NCBI GenBank assembly: GCA_964654945.1
Contig: CAZZLN010000036.1
Coordinates: 1-19,815, forward strand
Direction: 5' to 3'
DNA: 19,815 nt
Source: HGM11788 sp964654945
GTDB lineage: Bacteria; Bacillota; Clostridia; Lachnospirales; CAG-274
Part shown: positions 10,312 to 18,597 of the stretch, in pieces
Layout: each line of letters begins with the position of its first letter
How positions within the stretch are numbered: the stretch's first letter is position 1
Notes under the pieces: generated by a model
The model's database searches: none
Told to the model about the DNA's origin: nothing
Seen by the model: only the letters and a program-made list of their open reading frames with translations
Program-made: the position numbers and the translations under genes

Positions 10312-11607
10312 TTATTTATTTTCTAATTTTTTTATTGCTTCAACAAATTGTGAGTTATCCTTTGTTTTAAGAAGTATATCTATAATCTGTTCAGTAACCT
10401 CACCTGCACTTAGGCTGCCGCTATAGCTTTTCCTAAGAAAATATATTGCATCAAGCTCCTCTTTGGAAAGAAGAAGCTCTTCTCGTCTTGTGCCTGATTT
10501 TTGAATATTGATAGCAGGGAAAATTCTCTTTTCAGACATTTTTCTGTCAAGTATAAGCTCCATATTGCCTGTACCCTTAAATTCTTCAAAAATAACATCA
10601 TCCATTTTTGAACCTGTTTCCACAAGAGCAGTAGCAAGAATTGTAAGCGAGCCTCCATTTTCAATATTTCTTGCAGCACCAAAAAATCTCTTTGGCATAT
10701 AAAGAGCAGATGGATCAAGACCGCCCGAAAGAGTACGTCCGCTTGATGGAACAGTAAGGTTATATGCTCTTGAAAGTCTTGTTATGCTGTCAAGCAGAAT
10801 GACAACATCTTTATTCTGCTCAACAAGCCTTTTCCCTCTTTCAAGGACCATTTCCGCAACCCTTTTATGATGTTCGGGCTGCTCATCAAAGGTTGAATAC
10901 ACTACATCCACGTTTCCTTGAATACTTCTTTGCATATCAGTTACTTCTTCGGGACGTTCGTCAATGAGAAGCACTATAACATAAACATCTTTATATTTAG
11001 AGGTGATTGAATTTGCAACCTGTTTTAAAAGCACTGTTTTTCCCGCCTTTGGAGGAGCAACAATCATACCTCTTTGCCCTTTTCCTATTGGAGAAATAAT
11101 ATCAATAAGTCTTGTTGAAAGCTCCTTTTGAGAGCTTTCAAGAACTAACTTTTCATCAGGAAATATAGGAGTTAAATCTTCAAAATTGGGTCTTTTTCTT
11201 GCAGTTTCCGGATTATCACCATTTACACTTGTTAAATAAAGCAGTGCTGAAAATTTTTCATTTTCCTTTGGAACTCTGATTTTACCCTTTACCTTATCTC
11301 CGGTTTTAAGGTTAAAACGTCTTATTTGTGACGGAGCAACATATATATCATTTGCACCGGGAAGATAATTATCCATTCTAAGAAACCCAAAACCGTCACC
11401 TAAAACATCAAGTATACCTTCCTCAACCACACCGCTGTCAAGCTCCTTTAAATAACTTGGCTTTTCTTCCATAACAGGCAGATTTTGAGGCTCATCTTTT
11501 TCTAAAAGATTAATAAGCTCTGCTTTTTTATATCTTGTGATGCTGCCTATACCCTTTTGTTTTGCAATTTCTCTCAGCTCTGCGAGAGTCATTTCAGAAT
11601 AATTCAT
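10312..11607 (-). CDS. rho: Transcription termination factor Rho
   Basis: 431 residues. An N-terminal Rho-N/SAP-like helix bundle (about 1-36, MTLAELREIAKQKGI) is followed by the RNA-binding cold-shock-like domain (about 58-130, GILDVLGDGFGFLR, then YVAPSQIRRFNLKTGD). The RecA-like ATPase has Walker A APPKAGKT at 184-191, LLIDERPEEVTDM, and VVILLDSITRLSRAYN. Rho forms a hexameric RNA helicase that ends transcription of untranslated RNA. It lacks the long basic insertion of actinobacterial Rho. ATG 11607 follows CGGAGGG, 12 bases after the LysM-protein gene, so the two are probably cotranscribed. Confidence 0.97.
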   Translation of the reverse strand: MNYSEMTLAELREIAKQKGIGSITRYKKAELINLLEKDEPQNLPVMEEKPSYLKELDSGVVEEGILDVLGDGFGFLRMDNYLPGANDIYVAPSQIRRFNLKTGDKVKGKIRVPKENEKFSALLYLTSVNGDNPETARKRPNFEDLTPIFPDEKLVLESSQKELSTRLIDIISPIGKGQRGMIVAPPKAGKTVLLKQVANSITSKYKDVYVIVLLIDERPEEVTDMQRSIQGNVDVVYSTFDEQPEHHKRVAEMVLERGKRLVEQNKDVVILLDSITRLSRAYNLTVPSSGRTLSGGLDPSALYMPKRFFGAARNIENGGSLTILATALVETGSKMDDVIFEEFKGTGNMELILDRKMSEKRIFPAINIQKSGTRREELLLSKEELDAIYFLRKSYSGSLSAGEVTEQIIDILLKTKDNSQFVEAIKKLENK

Positions 11608-11619
11608 ACTTCCCTCCGC

Positions 11620-13029
11620 TTATGGCACCTTAACTTCTTCTCCTGCAATCCAGTCGGTATCGCCCTTGCCATTAGCCTTTTTTAACTTCTCCCATAATTC
11701 AGGAGTATATTCACCATAAACGCCTATTGTAATTTTTTGAGCAGTATCTCCTGACTTAACTGTGTAAGCATTACCCTGTGGAGTGCTTGAATCACTGCTG
11801 CCATTTGAAACTGCATCTGCCTGATCAGGAGTCATAGCTGCTGTGCCGGTAGCTGATTTTGATGTTTCCTCTGAAGCACTTTCAGTATTTCCCGGAACAA
11901 CACCGCTTCCCTTGTATCTTTCAACATCAGCCTTTAAAGCTTCATTTTCAGTCCTTAAGCTTTCAAGCTCTGATTGAATTTCTGAAGATTCCTGTTCGGA
12001 TATATTCTGATTAACCTGTTTGTCAGCAGATTCATAAAGATTTTTATAATTGATGCACATAGCTGCAAGCACAGCAATAACACAAATAAGTAATATAATG
12101 AAAATTATGTTAAAAATCTTCTTTACAGGGACTGAACCTCTTTCATCATAGTCATCATAGTCATAATCATCATCATCGTACTCGTCATCATCGTACTCAT
12201 CTTCATCTTCGTCTTCATATTCATCGTCATCATCATCGTCATCNNNNNNNNNNNNNNNNNNNNNNNNNNNNNNNNNNNNNNNNNNNNNNNNNNNNNNNNN
12301 NNNNNNNNNNNNNNNNNNNNNNNNNNNNNNNNNNNNNNNNNNNTCATCGTCATCATCATCGTCATCGAAGTCATCATCCTTATTTTTTCTGAAGAAGCCA
12401 AAGAATTTCTTTTTCTTTACGGATTCAAAATCTTCATCATAATCCTCATCATCAAAATCTTCATAATCTTCTTCGTCATAATCTTCTTCATCATAATCAT
12501 CGTCATATTCTTCTTCGATTTCAGGCTCAGGTTCAGGCTCCGGCTTCTTCTTTTTCTTAGCCTGTTTTTCTTTTTTAGCTTCTGCCGCACGTCTTCTGCG
12601 AGGTCCAACTTCTTCCTCATCAGGCTCAATATCAGCATCTTCTTCTGCATTTTCTTCTGCAGCTTCATGATTTACAGGCTCATAAATAGTTGTATTGCCT
12701 AAATCAGAATAGCTTTCTTCTTCATTTTGTTCATCAATAACAGGCTCCTCCTTTTTTGGCTTTGGTTTTTCAGCAGCAGGTGCTTTGCTTTGACTGCTCT
12801 GTTTTTTGACTTCTGTAACATAATCGTCATCAAAGTATAAAGTGGTATTTCTGCGGCTATTGCCAAAATAATTTTTGCCACCCTCATCAATATACTCCTC
12901 CAGCAATCTTCCTACTGCCTGTTTGGTTTTTTCAGGACTGTATGAACTAAGAGCTTCTTCAAGTCTTTTATTTTTTTTGCTGCTTAAAAGACCGCTGTCC
13001 TTAGTTTCATTTTCATTATTTACAGCCAT
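11620..13029 (-). CDS. Membrane-anchored acidic LysM protein (interrupted by a gap)
   Basis: I place the start at ATG 13029 (MAVNNENETKDSG) behind AAAGGAGGG; an in-frame start farther upstream lacks a ribosome site. The order is a cytoplasmic N-terminus of about 280 residues with Lys-rich and then Asp/Glu/Tyr-rich low-complexity tracts, one membrane helix (IFNIIFIILLICVIAVLAAM), a coiled coil (ESLRTENEALKADVERYK), a Ser/Thr-rich linker, and a C-terminal LysM domain (AYTVKSGDTAQKITIGVYGE to EEVKVP). The likely topology is N-in, with LysM outside binding peptidoglycan. The 100-N gap falls in poly-Asp, and collapsing a 23-bp flanking overlap keeps the frame. The role of the acidic tail is unknown; it might act in envelope organisation or cell division. 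It is cotranscribed with rho. Confidence 0.8.
   Translation of the reverse strand: MAVNNENETKDSGLLSSKKNKRLEEALSSYSPEKTKQAVGRLLEEYIDEGGKNYFGNSRRNTTLYFDDDYVTEVKKQSSQSKAPAAEKPKPKKEEPVIDEQNEEESYSDLGNTTIYEPVNHEAAEENAEEDADIEPDEEEVGPRRRRAAEAKKEKQAKKKKKPEPEPEPEIEEEYDDDYDEEDYDEEDYEDFDDEDYDEDFESVKKKKFFGFFRKNKDDDFDDDDDDDXXXXXXXXXXXXXXXXXXXXXXXXXXXXXXXXXXDDDDDDDEYEDEDEDEYDDDEYDDDDYDYDDYDERGSVPVKKIFNIIFIILLICVIAVLAAMCINYKNLYESADKQVNQNISEQESSEIQSELESLRTENEALKADVERYKGSGVVPGNTESASEETSKSATGTAAMTPDQADAVSNGSSDSSTPQGNAYTVKSGDTAQKITIGVYGEYTPELWEKLKKANGKGDTDWIAGEEVKVP
12244..12343. other. Scaffold gap (100 N) in the poly-Asp coding tract
   Basis: The 23 bases before the gap (12221-12243) equal the 23 bases after it (12344-12366), all GAT/GAC repeats on the coding strand. 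The assembler probably failed on the repeat; the true Asp count is unknown. Confidence 0.85.
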
Positions 13030-13114
13030 GATATCCCTCCTTTGTAATAGATAATATCTTATTATATCAACCATTTGTCAATATTTTATTTTGGATTACC
13101 TTATATTCAGAATT

Positions 13115-13143
13115 ATTATACTATAATTTTGCCGTAATTGCAA
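13115..13143 (-). promoter_or_regulatory. Promoter of the LysM protein-rho operon
   Basis: TTGCAA-N17-TATAAT on the minus strand (-35 at 13138-13143, -10 at 13115-13120), with a leader of about 80 nt to ATG 13029. Confidence 0.72.
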
Positions 13144-13175
13144 ATAAAACTTAAATTTATTGGAAATTAGTGCCA

Positions 13176-13706
13176 TTAACCCCATAAAGCATTACATATC
13201 CACAGGCTTGCGGCAACCCCTGCAAAGTTCGCTACAAGGGCTCCTGCAAGGGTATATCTTGTTTTTGTAATCCCAACAGACATAAAATAAACACTCATAG
13301 TATAAAAAACAGTTTCAGTACAGCTCATCATAACTGACACAAATCTTCCTATAAAGCTGTCGGGTCCATAGGTTTTAAAGGTATCAAGAAGTATTCCTGT
13401 GCTTGCTGATGATGAAATAAGCCTCATAAATGTAATAGGAAGGGCTTCAGCAGGAAATCCTATAGCCTGTGCTAAAGGTCTTAAAATATTACAGATAATA
13501 TCAAGAGTGCCGCTTGCTCTTAAAATGCCTACAGCCATCATAAGTCCAATTAATGTAGGAAGAATATCAAGCACAACAAAAAATCCCTCTTTTGCACCCT
13601 CAACAAAGGTTTCATAAACGTTTATTCTGCTTAAATAGCCATAAAGCAGTATGTAAACAATAACAGCAGGCATTATAAAATTAGAAATCATAATTATTGC
13701 ACTCAT
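13176..13706 (-). CDS. spmB: Spore maturation protein B
   Basis: 176 residues, normal for SpmB. It is a multi-spanning membrane protein of the nucleoside-transporter gate-like family: FVEGAKEGFFVVLDILPTLI near the N-terminus, then LRASGTLDIICNILRPLAQA, and the conserved MRLISSSASTGILLDTFKTY. Together with SpmA it is needed in Bacillus for spore core dehydration and heat resistance. Its ATG shares one base with the stop of spmA (TAATG), so translation is coupled. It marks the host as a sporulator or the descendant of one. Confidence 0.93.
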   Translation of the reverse strand: MSAIIMISNFIMPAVIVYILLYGYLSRINVYETFVEGAKEGFFVVLDILPTLIGLMMAVGILRASGTLDIICNILRPLAQAIGFPAEALPITFMRLISSSASTGILLDTFKTYGPDSFIGRFVSVMMSCTETVFYTMSVYFMSVGITKTRYTLAGALVANFAGVAASLWICNALWG

Positions 13707-14281
13707 TATTTTTTAGCCTCCATAATTTTTGCAAATATAACAGCAGCAATTGTGGAAACAAGAGTGGTTACAATACCGGGACCTATTATTTCCGATGGAT
13801 TAGCAGAATTATATTTTGTTCTGTAAGCAATTATATTTATGCAGACAAGCTGCAAAGATGACATATTAAACACCATAAACATACACATTGCATCAGAAGC
13901 TCTGCTCTTATCTTTATTAAGCTTTTGAAGCTCATTCATAGCTGAAAGTCCTGCAGGAGTAGCTGCCCATCCAAGTCCCAGAATGTTAGCTATAATATTG
14001 GCAGAAATATACTCCATTGCCTTGTGGGAAGCAGGAACACAGGGAAAAAGCCATTTTAAAAAAGGCTTCATGGCTTTGGACATTTTTTTTATAAGTCCCG
14101 CCTTTTCTCCCACTTTCATAATACCTGTCCACATAGACATAACCCCAAGCATTGTTATTGCAACTGCAACAGCCTCTCCGACAGACTCTATGGCTCCATT
14201 TGTAACATTAGCAATATTGCCTGTAAAAAGTGCCACCAAAATACCTGTAAAAATCATAATTCCCCACAAATAATTAAGCAT
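13706..14281 (-). CDS. spmA: Spore maturation protein A
   Basis: 191 residues, normal for SpmA. It shows the conserved AITMLGVMSMWTGIMKVGEK and LLGLGWAAT-like NILGLGWAATPAGLSAM segments with several membrane helices. ATG 14281 follows AGAGGTGAT. It lies 12 bases after the small membrane protein gene and overlaps spmB, forming a three-gene unit. SpmA and SpmB act as a pair in the spore membrane; the molecular activity is not settled. Confidence 0.93.
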   Translation of the reverse strand: MLNYLWGIMIFTGILVALFTGNIANVTNGAIESVGEAVAVAITMLGVMSMWTGIMKVGEKAGLIKKMSKAMKPFLKWLFPCVPASHKAMEYISANIIANILGLGWAATPAGLSAMNELQKLNKDKSRASDAMCMFMVFNMSSLQLVCINIIAYRTKYNSANPSEIIGPGIVTTLVSTIAAVIFAKIMEAKK

Positions 14282-14293
14282 AGCATCACCTCT

Positions 14294-14689
14294 TTAAAGA
14301 CTATGCCTTAAAAAATAAAAATATAACCTTTCATAGACATAGCCTGCAATCATCCACACAAAAATATAATCAAGTCTTATTACATTTTTAATATTAAATT
14401 TTGCAGAGTAGCACCATGGACAAATTCCAAGTTTTGTAAGAAAAATGCCGCTGAAATATTCCACCATAAAAATAAATATGGAATATGTTACAATTCTTAC
14501 AAAAACTGTCTGTCTGTTAAAAATTTCAAAAACAGGTTCTAAAAACACCACCATTCCATAAATAAAAAACATAATAAGAGAGCTGTGGGTACTTAGTGTC
14601 ATATCTCCATTTATAAATGAATTTAAGCCTGTCCATAGCATTTCAAGGAAAAGACCGAATATGCCATAAAATATAAATCTTCTGAACAT
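14294..14689 (-). CDS. Small integral membrane protein, ABC-transporter type IV-like family
   Basis: 131 residues with about four membrane helices (FIFYGIFGLFLEMLWTGLN, SSLIMFFIYGMVVFLEPVF, FVRIVTYSIFIFMVEYFSGI and YIFVWMIAGYVYERLYFYF). The pattern of an early FLEMLW Glu, a central FLEPVFE, CPWCYSAKFN and a late RLDYxxVW resembles the membrane family labelled putative ABC-transporter type IV (CmpB-like), whose function is unknown. It leads the spmA-spmB unit, so a sporulation role is possible but unproven. ATG 14689 has no strong ribosome site. Confidence 0.65.
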   Translation of the reverse strand: MFRRFIFYGIFGLFLEMLWTGLNSFINGDMTLSTHSSLIMFFIYGMVVFLEPVFEIFNRQTVFVRIVTYSIFIFMVEYFSGIFLTKLGICPWCYSAKFNIKNVIRLDYIFVWMIAGYVYERLYFYFLRHSL

Positions 14690-14822
14690 AAAAATATTTT
14701 GTCAAAGTGAGTTTAAAAATATGTAAAAATTATTAATGTAATTAAATCTTAATACTTTTGTAACATTTACTTTCGCTAAATATGTTATACTAAAAAAGCA
14801 TTAATAACAGAGGGGTGATAAT
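14690..14822 (+). promoter_or_regulatory. Divergent intergenic region with the cdaA promoter
   Basis: Extended -10 TGTTATACT (14783-14791) about 31 bases upstream of the cdaA start, with the ribosome site AGAGGGGTGATA before ATG 14823. No clear -35 is seen. A weak minus-strand TTACAA-N17-TACATT may serve the opposite gene. Confidence 0.5.
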
Positions 14823-15731
14823 ATGAATAGTGAAACTGTGACATCAGCTGATATGCTTAATCCAATTGACAAAATACTTGGAAAATTAAACATATCAAAT
14901 GTAGTTATACCTTCCATAAGATTATCTGATATAATAGATATTATATTAGTTGCAATAGTAATATACATAATTATACACTGGATTAAAGAAACAAGAGCCT
15001 GGACTTTGTTTAAAGGACTTCTTATAATAATAGTTATAAGCTTATTAAGCTATTATCTCCATTTTTATACCCTTACATGGATAATTGAAAAAACTCTTTC
15101 TGTTGGTATTATAGCAGTAATTATTATTTTTCAGCCTGAACTTAGAAAGGCTCTTGAGCAGATTGGCGCAGGAAGTCTGAACAGTGTTACGGGTCTTTTG
15201 CAAAACAGTGCTGAAAGCGGCAGACTTTCTTCAAAATCAGCAGATGAAATTTTAAATGCCTGTATTAAAATGTCACAGGCAAGAACAGGTGCATTAATTG
15301 TTATAGAAAGAAATGTACCTATGGGAGATATATTAAACAACAGCGGTGTATCAATTGATGCAGTTATATCAAGTCAGCTTCTTATAAATATATTTGAAGA
15401 TAAAACCCCCCTTCACGACGGTGCGGTAATTATTCAGGATAACAGGATTGCAGCAGCCTCCTGTATACTTCCTGTTACAGAAAATGAAATAGGTCAGGAA
15501 CTTGGCACAAGACACAGAGCTGCTGTAGGTGTCAGCGAAATATCAGATGCCTTAATTTTGGTAGTATCTGAAGAAACAGGTCAGATTTCACTTGCTTCAA
15601 AAGGCGGACTTAAAAAAGGACTTACTGAAGCTCAGCTTAAAAAAACACTGAATTCTATGGTAAGTTCCAGTACTCAGCGTCCTATTAACATAAATAAACT
15701 TTGGAAAGGGATGACTAAAAATGAAAAATAA
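14823..15731 (+). CDS. cdaA: Diadenylate cyclase CdaA (c-di-AMP synthase)
   Basis: 302 residues. Three N-terminal membrane helices (about 36-53, 62-80 and 86-104) are followed by the DAC catalytic domain. Its two active-site motifs are complete: PLHDGAVII with DGA at 199-201 and LGTRHRAAVG with RHR at 230-232. The enzyme makes cyclic di-AMP from two ATP at the inner face of the membrane and controls potassium, turgor and cell-wall state. The next gene, cdaR, overlaps its end by 11 bases, the usual pairing. Confidence 0.96.
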   Translation: MNSETVTSADMLNPIDKILGKLNISNVVIPSIRLSDIIDIILVAIVIYIIIHWIKETRAWTLFKGLLIIIVISLLSYYLHFYTLTWIIEKTLSVGIIAVIIIFQPELRKALEQIGAGSLNSVTGLLQNSAESGRLSSKSADEILNACIKMSQARTGALIVIERNVPMGDILNNSGVSIDAVISSQLLINIFEDKTPLHDGAVIIQDNRIAAASCILPVTENEIGQELGTRHRAAVGVSEISDALILVVSEETGQISLASKGGLKKGLTEAQLKKTLNSMVSSSTQRPININKLWKGMTKNEK

Positions 15732-17100
15732 TAACCCTATTAAAGATTTCTTTTCAAAGGATTTGCATATTAAAATATTTTCACTTATAGTTGCAATAAT
15801 TGCGTGGTTTTTTGTTATGAACACAATTACACCTGTTGAAACCAAAATGTTTTCTGCTCCCATCAAATTTGAAAACACAAAAACATTAATGGAACAAGGT
15901 TATATAATATCAAATATTAACAGCTTTGAAAATCAATATGTTGAAATAGGAGTTGAAGCAACAAGGCCATCTCTTGATGAGCTGAGCAAAGAAAATAATA
16001 AAGAATATATTTATGCTAAGGTGGACTTAAACGATATTAATGTAAACGAAAACGAAAGCTTTCCTCAAACATTTTTATTAAATGTTGAGCCTGCTCTGCC
16101 ATCTCATCTCTATGCTCATGCCTACACTGTTTCAAGCTATTCACCATCTTATGTATCAGTAGAGGTGGATAAAATGCTTTCGGCTGAAATGGCTCTTGAA
16201 ACAGATACAACAGGCTCTGTAGAATCAGATTATGAAATAAGCTCAATAGCTTCTGATACAGAAACCATAACAGTTTATGGCCCTGCAAGTATAATGGGTG
16301 ACATTTCAAAAGTAAAGGCAACTGTTGATGTATCAAAGGCAACTAAAAACATAAAGCTTAATACAGCTCCAAAGGTATATGATAAAGCTGGGAATGAGCT
16401 TAAAAATTTTGTAGTTGAGCCTGAAAAAGTATCAATTGATGTTTTTATACACAAGAAAAATACAATAAATATTGAAGAACCTGAAACAATAGGCGCACTT
16501 CCGCCATATTTAAAATTAAATTCAATAGACTGGTCACCTAAGTCAATAATGGTAACAGGAAATGAAGAAAATGTTGCAGCTCTTGAAAATATAACTCTTG
16601 AACCTGTTGATTTATCTAAAATAACAGAGGATACTACTATCACCCAAGATATTTCATCTGTTATAAAAAAAGCAGGACTTCAGTTTAAAAATCCTTCTGA
16701 TAAGGATATAAGCATAAAGATTTCTCTTGACCTTATAGATCCGGAGGAAATAACAATAAAAAGCTCAGATATAAAAGTTATAGGACTTCCTGAAGCCAAA
16801 ACAATTGAACTGCCTGAACAGACCGTTATTGATGTTGCGGGAAACAATCCTATAACAGTTCAGATGCTTAATCCTGCAATTGATGTTACCGGATTAAGTG
16901 ACGGTACCCACGAAGTAAAGCTTAGTTTAACTTCTCCTCAGGGCGTGACAATTAAAAAAGATATAATGATTAAGGTAGTTATAGAAAGTATGGAAATTCC
17001 GGAAGAAATAACCGATGCTCAAACAGAAACTACAACTACAGAAGCTAAAACTCAGGAAAACAATGAGCAGACTGACAGTGCAAAAGAAAATCAAAATTAA
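15721..17100 (+). CDS. cdaR: CdaA regulatory protein, YbbR-domain protein
   Basis: 459 residues. A short cytoplasmic start precedes one membrane helix (IKIFSLIVAIIAWFFVMNTI, about 12-33). After it come repeated YbbR domains, each about 80 residues and beta-rich, with recurring patterns such as ETITVYGPASIMGDISKVKA and KSIMVTGNEENVAALENITL. A Thr/Glu-rich disordered tail ends the protein. CdaR binds CdaA and tunes its activity from the outer face. ATG 15721 lies inside the cdaA gene, so translation is coupled. In many Firmicutes glmM follows; here asnS does. Confidence 0.92.
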   Translation: MKNNNPIKDFFSKDLHIKIFSLIVAIIAWFFVMNTITPVETKMFSAPIKFENTKTLMEQGYIISNINSFENQYVEIGVEATRPSLDELSKENNKEYIYAKVDLNDINVNENESFPQTFLLNVEPALPSHLYAHAYTVSSYSPSYVSVEVDKMLSAEMALETDTTGSVESDYEISSIASDTETITVYGPASIMGDISKVKATVDVSKATKNIKLNTAPKVYDKAGNELKNFVVEPEKVSIDVFIHKKNTINIEEPETIGALPPYLKLNSIDWSPKSIMVTGNEENVAALENITLEPVDLSKITEDTTITQDISSVIKKAGLQFKNPSDKDISIKISLDLIDPEEITIKSSDIKVIGLPEAKTIELPEQTVIDVAGNNPITVQMLNPAIDVTGLSDGTHEVKLSLTSPQGVTIKKDIMIKVVIESMEIPEEITDAQTETTTTEAKTQENNEQTDSAKENQN

Positions 17101-17126
17101 ATTGACGTAAGGAGAATTTGGATTGC

Positions 17127-17168
17127 TTGACATAATTTTTAATAAAGTGTATAATCATAATTAATTAT
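17127..17168 (+). promoter_or_regulatory. Promoter of asnS-asnA
   Basis: TTGACA-N17-TATAAT (-35 at 17127-17132, -10 at 17150-17155), fully consensus. The 12-bp palindrome ATAATTAATTAT (17157-17168) covers the likely start site and could be an operator. The leader is too short for a T-box. Confidence 0.78.
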
Positions 17169-17194
17169 AATTATTGAAGGGAATTTTATGCTTT

Positions 17195-18571
17195 ATGAAA
17201 CATATTGATTTAATAGACTTAATGTCTGACAGCTCCTACATTGAAAAAGAAGTTACCGTATGCGGTTGGGTGCGTACATCAAGAGATTCCAAAAATATGG
17301 CTTTTCTTGAGCTTAACGATGGTACTTCACTTAAACATTTACAGATTGTTATTGATAAATCCCTGATTAACAATGCAGCAAGCTTTATGAAGCTTGGTTG
17401 TGCACTTTGCATAACAGGCACACTTGTGCCATCTGCTGTTAAAAAGGGAGGTGTTGAAATAAATGCTTCTCATATTAAAATACTCGGTGAATGTCCCGGC
17501 GACTATCCTTTACAGAAAAAAAGGCATACTCTTGAATTTCTGCGTACAATGCCTCATTTAAGAGTCAGAACAAACACATTTAATGCAGTATTTCGTGTGC
17601 GTTCAGTTGTTGCAAATGCTATACATGAATTTTTCCAGAGCCGTCATTATGTTTATGTGAATACACCTATTCTTACAAGCAGTGACTGTGAGGGTGCAGG
17701 AGAAATGTTTCAGGCTACAACAATAGGGTATTCCGATGAATATAAAAATCGTGAAGAATATTATGAAAATGACTTCTTCGGCAAAAAGGCAGGTCTTAGT
17801 GTTTCAGGTCAGCTTGAGGGTGAGGTTGCAGCTATGGCATTTGGTAAAATTTATACCTTTGGTCCAAGCTTCAGAGCTGAAAACAGCAATACACCCCGTC
17901 ACGTTGCAGAATTCTGGCACGTTGAGCCTGAGGTTGCCTTTGCAGAGCTTCCTGATATTATTGAAATTGCAGAAGAAATGATTAAGCATATTATTAATAC
18001 ATTTATTGAAAAATGCCCCGATGAGCTTGAATTTTTTGAAAAATTTTTCGAAAAAGGACTTCGTGAAAAGCTTGAAAGGGTTGTGTCACAGGATTTTGAA
18101 ATACTTGATTATACCGATGCTGTTAATATCCTTAAAAAAGCAGATGCCGACTTTGTATATCCTGTAGAATGGGGCTGTGATTTACAGACAGAGCATGAAC
18201 GATACATTACAGAAGAAATATTTAAAAAACCTGTTTTTGTAACTAACTATCCAAAGGATATTAAGTCATTCTATATGAAACAAAATCCTGATGGAAAAAC
18301 TGTTGCCGCAACCGACCTTCTTGTTCCCGGTGTAGGCGAAATTATAGGCTGCTCCGAAAGAGAGTCTGATTTAAACAAGCTTCTTTCTGCAATGAAAGCT
18401 AAGGGAATGTCAATAAATGATTATAATGATTATCTTGACCTTAGGAAATTCGGTTCGGTTCCTCATAGCGGATTTGGTCTTGGATTTGAAAGAATGATTA
18501 TGTATTTAACAGGAATTTCAAATATTCGTGACGTAATACTTTACCCAAGAACTGTTGGAAATATAAGATAA
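17195..18571 (+). CDS. asnS: Asparagine-tRNA ligase
   Basis: 458 residues from ATG 17195, which gives the usual N-terminus (MKHIDLIDL). A TTG at 17174 would add seven residues but has no ribosome site. The GAAGGG site lies 13 bases before ATG 17195 and is better spaced for an out-of-frame ATG at 17188, which ends after six codons. The OB-fold anticodon domain (about 15-105, EVTVCGWVRTSRDSKNMAFL) precedes the class II core with FGPSFRAENSNTPRHVAEFW (motif 2) and SGFGLGFERMIMYLTG (motif 3). It charges tRNA-Asn in the cytoplasm. The motif 2/3 context is AsnRS-like, not AspRS-like. asnA follows 26 bases downstream. Confidence 0.95.
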   Translation: MKHIDLIDLMSDSSYIEKEVTVCGWVRTSRDSKNMAFLELNDGTSLKHLQIVIDKSLINNAASFMKLGCALCITGTLVPSAVKKGGVEINASHIKILGECPGDYPLQKKRHTLEFLRTMPHLRVRTNTFNAVFRVRSVVANAIHEFFQSRHYVYVNTPILTSSDCEGAGEMFQATTIGYSDEYKNREEYYENDFFGKKAGLSVSGQLEGEVAAMAFGKIYTFGPSFRAENSNTPRHVAEFWHVEPEVAFAELPDIIEIAEEMIKHIINTFIEKCPDELEFFEKFFEKGLREKLERVVSQDFEILDYTDAVNILKKADADFVYPVEWGCDLQTEHERYITEEIFKKPVFVTNYPKDIKSFYMKQNPDGKTVAATDLLVPGVGEIIGCSERESDLNKLLSAMKAKGMSINDYNDYLDLRKFGSVPHSGFGLGFERMIMYLTGISNIRDVILYPRTVGNIR

Positions 18572-18597
18572 TTATATTTGAAAGGAGCAATTTAATT

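Noticed and set aside
12123..12401. Met/Thr-rich frame across the second gap
   Set aside because: It is a frame-shifted reading of the GAT/GAC repeat of the LysM protein gene.
17101..17194. T-box riboswitch upstream of asnS
   Set aside because: The consensus promoter leaves a leader of only about 30 nt, with no room for a T-box.
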